Assembly (NCBI GenBank): GCA_019454045.1
Contig: SKCR01021379.1
Location: 1-64,000, forward strand
Direction of reading: 5' to 3'
From: Zanthoxylum bungeanum
Taxonomy: Eukaryota; Streptophyta; Magnoliopsida; Sapindales; Rutaceae
Length of the DNA: 64,000 nt
Notes under the pieces: model-generated
Told to the model about the DNA's origin: nothing
Database searches by the model: none
What the model saw: the letters and a program-made list of their open reading frames with translations, nothing else
Made by a program: the position numbers and the translations under genes
Shown here: one piece after another, positions 57,033-64,000 of the stretch
Numbering within the stretch: the first letter of the stretch is position 1
Layout of the letters: each line of letters opens with the position of its first letter

Positions 57033-60000
57033 CTCTAGTGCTAATCCATGGTATCATATACACATCTCAATGTGTATATGATACTCATGGCCCTCAAGAG
57101 CTCACCCTCACTTAAGAGGTAGGCACCAACAAGTAAGCCTGCTTTAACAAATCGAGTCTGTCTAACAAACCCAATCGTTTTCCTTAGCGAGCATCATTCA
57201 TATTTTGTAGAATCCAAATTCCACATCAATATGACTCAGACGCTATATCAGTATTGTGTTATAGCTACTAAGTTATCTATGTATTTAGAAATCAAATCCA
57301 AATACTTTGAGACAACCGCAAACACTATACTAATATTAAAACTTCTAATCTATGAGGTCACTATGTGAACTTCATAAGTAAATACTTCATAAGTTGCAAC
57401 TGATTCCACTAGTTTAGTAGAATCAACAGACCATCTTTTCTGCATCTTTTCTGACTTTATATGACAAAGACCATCTAATGTCATAATTAGAATCAAAACT
57501 AATCTGACCTTATGGTTGCTGACTAAATTCTCCATGTATAAGAAACTCGTTCTTAATATCTCAAATATCACAAATAACATATTTCAAGATCCATCATATG
57601 GTCTGTATTATATCAAAATAACTCGTAACAATTACGATAAAATTGATTTCTTTAATCGCACATAATATAATATTCATTACGCCATCATCCTATGATGCAT
57701 AAGATTGACTAGACATTTCAATCTATCTATCTTTCGACAAAGGAATCATCCTTTACGAAAGATGAAAACTATATACATAAAAGACACGTTAACTGTCAAA
57801 CAGTTATACTAACTGTCATACATATAGTCTTGCTGTGTCATTTATTAAATCGTATCTAATATGCGACTAATGAGAGTATCTCACAAGTCTCTCAGTTTTA
57901 TATCTTATATAAACCTTTATATCAAATATAACAGAGACTACTCCCACTGCTATCACGGAGAAAAGAAGACTTAAGGATATATAATAGTAGAAAGAAATTT
58001 GTATGCTCACACTGACCCTACTGAAAAATACGCATTCTCTATACTTTAATAAAACTAGACAATCTGACTGATATCAAAATCAGAGAACACGGATTTTCGG
58101 AAAGCTTATCTGAGTCTACAATAGGCTCTGCAAGCTAATATATCAAACTGTAATCTTAGCAGAATACAAACTCTAGGGCCATTCTAGAATGAATTCTTCA
58201 AACAAAGAAATCACGACGAATCTCTCATTCAAAGAAATCACTTAAGAATGCCATTTTGCATTCTTTAGCCAAAATACATAGTTTAATATCAACATTAACC
58301 AACGGATTCTTCATTGTCTAATCAGTGCGACAAGAGACAAGCTTCCTCAGAGTCTACAATAGACTACTGAGTATAACCTACTCACTGTCATACTATAAAG
58401 GTCAAACATTTATCGAGATCATTTTGCTTTTGCTGCGCAAACAATTTGCATATTTTATGAACGATTCATAACGAAAGCCTAATCAAGTTCAAAACTTGAT
58501 CGTAGTAAGCAATGAACAATCTTATATCTATGGTTCAATGGTAATTTCCAAAATTGATATCAAATATTGCTCCCACTATAAGTTATAGGATAAATGTCTT
58601 CAATAAGAAAACATCAGAATCATTTAGTATCAAATACTTTGTAAATGATTCTGACATCTTATTGTACCTATACGGAAGTTGTCTAAGGGTCTATTCATCT
58701 TATTAATTACTTAATTCCACTTACAATTTATCATTCTTACATTTGACTTCACTAAGTCAAGTCATTTATACAATCGTCAACATCCGATGTTAAAATACCA
58801 AGTAATAAAATAATTTTATTACTCGGGATCGTAGAAAAGATATTCTATCAAATAAAATATAATATTATATTGAATAGAATAAATGATAAACCTTTCACTC
58901 ATACCTCTGAGGTACAAGTACTTTCATTTATATAACCATTATACAAAAGAAAATTTCAAATCTCAAACTTTTCAAGATTCGAATTATTTCTACTGTACAT
59001 ATCATATATGTAACTGTAGGAACGAATGGAACAATAACTAAAAGGATGAGTTAGTATTACTGGAGCATAACCCCAAGAGTATTGAAAACTAATTCGATAA
59101 CACTCAATATCAACGAATCAAATCATATAAGATTTGATTACTCCCACTGACCAATTCCATCAGAATGGAATCGTGGAAGTTTAATACTGAGTAAGAATCA
59201 CAATTATTAAATAACTACAGAACTAATTGCCTTAAATTCATGCGTTTGATCAAATCAAACATCTTCGAACAATTCAAAGACACACAATGAATTTTTAAAG
59301 ACATAGTTTTCAACACTACAAATAGAATATCTTTGAACCATTCAAAGTATTCTATCCACGTTTCATAAGAAACATATTGAAAGTTCTCGAACTATTCAAG
59401 ACGTCCAATATATTCTCTTAGAAACTCGCAACTAAGTCATGACAAATCATAAACTAAGTCACGGAGTATATAAACTATCTAAGGCAATTATTAATTCATT
59501 AAACCATATACATCCAATGTATTAGTTTAATAAATCTGTGGTCCAACGACAATCATCGGTTAAATGAGATTTAATCACAACCTGGATACAATATTCATTA
59601 AATGGATAAGGATATGTGGTGTGATCTCGTATCAGACCATCTTTTACCATAAGGAACAAGCATCAAATGCTTTTAAGATAAATTCTCATAAAGCACAAAT
59701 CTAAGTTATTTATTCTACCGAATATTTTCTTAATGCTTATCTTTTATTAATGACACTACTAGTCGCTTTAAAATATGTAACAATTATTTATACAGAACAA
59801 GTAACTATCCAATAGTCACAAGTTCTGATATCAAATATCAAAACAATTATTCAACATTATTTTAATTAACTAAACTGGAGATCCAGTATCCAATACATAT
59901 AATTGTCGTATTATGAGAATCGAAATTCTCTATACACAACTATACGTATCTCATTTCTTAAGCTTTATAATTTGTGTTCAATTATTCACAATAATTGCAA

Positions 60001-61237
60001 ATGATCGATTAGCAAATTATGTCAGACACGTGACTTTTAAAAGTCACTAAATCCAAGAAACGTCATTATAAGACAAACAAACACTTAAGGGGTTTTCTTA
60101 ATGCCGGTCAAGAATATCGAGACATGAACTATTCAAGTCAATTCTCACCGCATAAGAAACTATCCTTAAGCAGATATCTATTTAGATTACCTAATCGCAA
60201 CTTAGAAACTAAGTCACAAACCATCTTGATTTAAAAAAAAATCGGAACAACATTTTCCGATGATTTCAACTAATCTAACAATATCTAAGTCTACTATCCT
60301 TCTAGAACCTATTCTAGAACTACGCAACCATAAGTAAAGTCAGAAAATATATTCAAGTAATATATTATGCAGTGGATTAGAAGTATAAATCTATAAATAA
60401 TATAGAATAAAGGAAAACGAAAGCAGTAAATTCCATAAATTATTACACATTGCTTAAGTTATGGATTTTAAAACCCAGCAGTGTCTTCCACTACTTTACG
60501 TAATACCGTAATCCCCAATGGACAACGGGAATTAAATAATCATATCGAATTCCATAGTGAGAGTAGGATCCCATGAATATATTTCGACTAACATCTTTGA
60601 CACGTTCTCGCCTACGTATATTCATTAGGTAGACAACTCATTGTCAATCACTCGGCAGTGACTCCTGGTTTTGGTCATGACCGTTTCTCCCTGTGACAGC
60701 TTTGGCACATTCACAGGGAGGCGTATCAAGGCTACACTTGTCAATGACATACTCAAGCTACCGGTGTAGTCCTGACAGCTTTGGCACGTTCAGGATTTCC
60801 ACTTTCACTTGAATTTTCCCAGTATCAATATACAACCGGTATGGATAACAATCCTATAACTACACCCTCACAGCTTTGGCACGTTCTCGGATGCACTTAT
60901 AGAAAAATACCCATAAACCGTACTGACAAGACGGACCAAGAAACATGTATCCAATACACGTTACTTTACAACCATATTTAAAAAACGAGGATTTTCCAAT
61001 GGAAGTTATACTCTACATCCAATGCAGAATTTTAATCTAAATTATTTTCTAAACATTTCAATTCTACTTCAGAAAACATAACTTAATTTAACTATTAAAT
61101 TTCTATTACATTTTCCGTTAACGTAGAATCGAACAGTTAAGAAACATATCTAGATTTTAAGCATGTGCGAACATTAAAATTGGATTAAATATCTAATATC
61201 AAGCATGAATAATGTAATGGATGAAGCATCAGACCCA
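57033..61237 (-). other. Non-coding interior of the LARD-like element
   Basis: AT-rich, with short frames only. The core AGTGGGAG (plus ctcccact) of the polypurine tract recurs at 57941-57948, 58570-58577 and 59141-59148. The leader-proximal part carries the hairpin array. I see no protein match on either strand. Confidence 0.8.
60592..60890 (-). ncRNA. Repeated hairpin motif with conserved 14-nt loop in the LARD-like leader
   Basis: The 14-nt motif cagctttggcac(a/g)t (plus) occurs at 60697-60710, 60776-60789 and 60871-60884, with a diverged copy catctttgacacgt at 60592-60605. The first is enclosed by a perfect 10-bp stem (60687-60696 with 60711-60720). The second is enclosed by a perfect 6-bp stem of different sequence (60770-60775 with 60790-60795). 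The other two lack clear stems. The array lies 350-650 nt after the primer site on the sense strand, where packaging or dimerisation signals are normally found. Function is inferred. Confidence 0.5.
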
Positions 61238-61248
61238 CTCTGATACCA
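61238..61248 (-). other. LARD-like element primer-binding site (tRNA-iMet)
   Basis: The minus strand reads TGGTATCAGAG, a perfect match to the plant initiator tRNA-Met complement, 4 nt from the LTR edge at 61253. Confidence 0.9.
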
Positions 61249-61252
61249 TTTT

Positions 61253-62468
61253 TGCTGGGGTTTTGGGCGATAGGGCACATCGGAAGCGCGAGTTCGGGTG
61301 AAATCGTATTTTAAAACTTTTTCAAAATACCGAATAAATTATTCAATATCTAATATGAATAATTTATTCATATTTCACCTAAACCTATTTATTCAATATC
61401 AAATATTAACATAAATATAGTTGAAACTTTGCGAAAATTTTACGAAAACCGATTTTCCGCAAAATGGTTTAAAATATATTTTTGACCGAACCGACTACCC
61501 GACACTTATGGAAACTGCCCAGGTCAGCTCCAATAGTGTCGGGGCAGTTCATAGGCTGCCCAAAGAGTGACGGACTCACGGTTTGGACAGCCGTCACCCG
61601 GTTGGCTCAAAATCCACCCGGTAACGCCGTTTTTGGTCGTTTTCGCTTATTTCAAGTCGGAAACACTTTCCGGCAATTGTGCCAACACCCAAATTACATC
61701 CAAAACATTCCAAAGACAAAACTTTCATCACAAAATCATATTTATTTCCAGGTCATACACAGAAACGAAATTTACCATAAATTCATGCTTTAATCCATTT
61801 AAAACCAAGATTAATCTAATTAATCCATCACCAAATGAGTCACACCACTTATGAACAACTCTAGAAAAATTATAGGCTATCTAAGAGTGGATCAATAACT
61901 CTAGAATGGCAACTATGTTTTCCTACAACAAATTGGAATATAATTACACTAATAACTTCCAATTTCAACTTCACACATGCATCGACTTCCATCTCCATCC
62001 AATACAACCAAAAGCCCAAAATTTCATAAACAAAAGGAACCCTAGAACTATTCAAATAACTCAAGAAAACTAGAAACTAATTTCAAGCTCAAGAAGATTT
62101 TGGATTACCTTTAATCTTCAATTTTCCTAAGCCATTTTCTTGAATTTCCTTTTGTTTTCCATGGATTCTTTAAACAAACTTTGGAACCTATTTTAAGTGA
62201 AGCTCTCGGCAATGTGTTGAATGAGCAAGAGAGAGAAATAAATTTTTTTATTTTATTTGGGAAGTCACGACTTTGGTGAAGTAGGGGGCAATTTTGTCCA
62301 TTCAAAATTAAATCAAATTAAAAGCAAAACACTGTATAATATCCCATCAAAATTAGACACATCAAAATTAGACACAAATAAAGTGTATTTAAAAGTCATG
62401 CCATGTGTTCCAATCATTTGTCACCATATATCATTCAATTAATGATTAATGGATAAGGTTTGAAAAGT
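61253..62468 (-). repeat. LARD-like element 5' LTR, truncated
   Basis: It starts (plus) TGCTGGGGTTTTGGG and follows 54488-55702 closely, then stops after ggataaggtttgaaaagt. The outer 1.3 kb is deleted. The sequence beyond it is unrelated. Confidence 0.88.
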
Positions 62469-62890
62469 CATTTATTTAATCATTCAAACGCAACACGAAC
62501 GCACACACACTGGACAGTCTCGTTCGAACGTAGATACGAACGTGACACTAACGATTTTGTCCTGTAAGTATCATAAACTGCAAACTTTAATTAATATTAA
62601 CTTGGTTAGTCATATACTGTAAACACATTAATCTTGGTAGTATAGATTTAAGTTATTATTAAGTTGTTCAATTATCACAAGCATACACATAGTGATAAAG
62701 TTGAAATTGATTGGTTGTTGCATAATTGGTTGAGAATTTAAAGTGTTATAATACACAAGTAATTCCATCCAATCTTTATTGACTTATATATCTACATTTA
62801 TTATATATCACTTTGAACAAGGTCATTCGTTGATCGTTGTGCAATTTGTCTTTCGTAGACTAATTGACCCTGTTGATTTTCCAGTTACAT
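62469..62890. other. Unassigned DNA before Copia-3 gag
   Basis: It contains cgttcgaacg at about 62521, a motif shared with 3130-4130 and 10386. It is probably the remnant LTR and leader of Copia-3, but I see no LTR ends and no primer site. Confidence 0.4.
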
Positions 62891-64000
62891 ATGGCTAGCG
62901 GAAATATCACGGTTACCGGTCTCTCACGGAGAAAAACCGGAGAAATTTGGTGGAGCAAATTTCAAACAATGGCAGAGCAAGATGCTGTTCTACCTGACAA
63001 CTCTCCAGTTGGCAAAATTCATCAAAGATCCTCCGGGTCCTGTGGAGGGTGAATCCGAATTGGCCAAGGAAGAGCGAGAACAGACTTGGATGTCTGGAGA
63101 CTTCTTATGCAAGAACTACCTTTTGGGTGGTCTTGAAAATACCCTGTACAATGTGTACCAAGGCATGACTTCTGCGAAGATTCTCTGGGAATCTCTCGAG
63201 AAGAAGTATAAAACTGAAGATGCCAGACAAAAGAAATTTGTCGTTGGTAGGTTCCTGGACTATAAGATGGTAGATTCAAGGACGGTGATGTCTCAGTTGG
63301 GTGAACTGCAATTGATCATTCATGAAATACTGGATGAGGGAATGAAACTTTGTGAGACGTTTCAAATTGCCGCCATAATTGAAAAGTTGCCTCATCATGG
63401 AAAAACTTCAGGAGCTATCTGAAACACAAAAAGAAGCAGATGAGCCTTGAAGACCTCAGTGTTCGATTGAGAATCGAGGAGGACAACAGGATGTCCGAGA
63501 AGGCCAGCTACAAGACTCTGGAGTCTAAGGCCAACATCATTGAAGGTGTAAGGTAAAGGGTAAAAAAAAGAAGAACAGTGGAGCTGACTCTGGGAACAAG
63601 AAGTTCAAGGGAAAATGCTACAACTTTGGAAAGAGCGGTCATATGTCAAAGGACTGCAGGAACAAGAAGTCTCAGGACAAGGGCAAGAAAAAGAAAAATG
63701 AGGCCCATGTCACTGAAGGTGAGCAGCTGACTGATGATATCTCAGAGATGGAACTATCAGCAGTGGTAACCAAAGCCAACATAGTTGGGAATCCGAGAGA
63801 ATGGTGGGTAAACACTGGGGCTACTAGTCACATCTGTGCAGACAGTAAAATGTTTTCAATGTACCAGAAGGTCGATGACGGTGATCATCTGACAATGGGA
63901 AACTCGTCTACCTCTCAGGTGTAGTTGGACAAGGCACAGTGGTTCTGAAGATGACATCCGAAAAGGAGCTAACATTGAAGAATGTACTGCACGTTCCAGA
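62891..64000 (+). pseudogene. Copia-3 gag and start of protease, cut by the window end
   Basis: The ATG at 62891 reads MASGNITVTGLSRRKTGE. A shift near 62980 leads to the UBN2 region in 62982-63422 (LTTLQLAKFIKDPP, GLENTLYNVYQG, KKYKTEDARQKKFVVGRFLD, EGMKLCETFQIAAIIEKLP). Another shift leads to SLEDLSVRLRIEEDN. The zinc knuckle CYNFGKSGHMSKDC (about 63617-63660) has phenylalanine for its second cysteine. The protease site reads WWVNTGATSHIC (about 63804-63838), with N for the catalytic D. A further shift follows near 63922. This copy is inactive; the rest of pol lies outside the window. Confidence 0.88.

Larger units (their letters stand above)
54488..62468 (-). mobile_element. LARD-like LTR retrotransposon with non-coding interior
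   Basis: LTR 54488-57018 (2531 bp) and a truncated copy 61253-62468 are in direct orientation. The minus strand has a tRNA-iMet primer site (61248-61238) after the right LTR and a polypurine tract (CAAGTGGGAGAAAT) before the left one. The 4.2-kb interior has no frame longer than about 76 codons and no recognisable gag or pol. Long LTRs, intact priming sites and no genes define a large retrotransposon derivative. The priming tRNA suggests Copia-type machinery would mobilise it (inference). The right LTR lost about 1.3 kb. Confidence 0.85.

Noticed and set aside
61482..61854. 103-codon and 95-codon frames in the right LARD-like LTR
   Set aside because: The matching frames in the other LTR copy (54837) are shorter and shifted; no domain; LTR sequence.

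Overview
This window is nuclear DNA of a flowering plant, most likely intergenic heterochromatin or a repeat-rich arm. Almost everything recognisable is a retrotransposon or its debris. The only ordinary host gene I can support is an intron-containing tRNA-Tyr(GTA) at 16762-16849. The plant assignment rests on four lineages of plant transposable element: Tnt1-like (Tork) Copia, Athila Gypsy, Tat-lineage Gypsy with an archaeal-type RNase H, and CACTA. I cannot name the species.

Layout. 1-4600: a 2.4-kb solo LTR (586-2984) with a GAATC target duplication, then a 2 x 670-bp tandem duplication rich in CGTTCGAACG. 4660-9963: a Tnt1-like Copia element whose gag-pol stays in one frame but carries 11 nonsense codons. 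9964-12902: the LTR, primer site and gag start of a second Copia element, cut by an inverted partial copy of the first solo LTR. 12903-18124: AT-rich DNA with strong hairpins, plus the tRNA. 18125-18947: a solo LTR of the Tat-type family. 19066-20621: a decayed CACTA element. 20722-22804: plant-mobile-domain-like and Copia gag/protease fragments.

22805-54487 is a tandem array of two Athila elements, both on the minus strand, sharing one LTR. That shared LTR is split by a younger Tat-lineage Gypsy element (33989-46249). The second Athila copy is cut at its gag by a non-coding LTR element (LARD-like, 54488-62468). A third Copia element starts at 62891 and runs off the window.

Main discoveries. 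(1) Both Athila copies carry two extra genes between integrase and 3' LTR, where Athila relatives usually have an env-like gene. One is an intronless LOG-family gene (cytokinin riboside 5'-monophosphate phosphoribohydrolase). The other is a small basic, cysteine-containing protein. Copy 2 of the LOG-like frame is fully open (182 codons). (2) The Tat-lineage element carries an antisense gene with five exons, and all three coding introns preserve reading phase. (3) The LARD-like leader holds a repeated 14-nt loop motif; two copies sit on perfect stems of different sequence, which suggests a structured RNA signal.

Inferred order of events: two Athila elements formed the array, with the LOG-like and cysteine-rich genes already on board. 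The Tat-type element then entered the shared LTR; its own LTRs differ by only about 2 percent. The LARD-like element entered Athila copy 2. Later deletions removed the right parts of the LARD LTR and of Athila copy 2.
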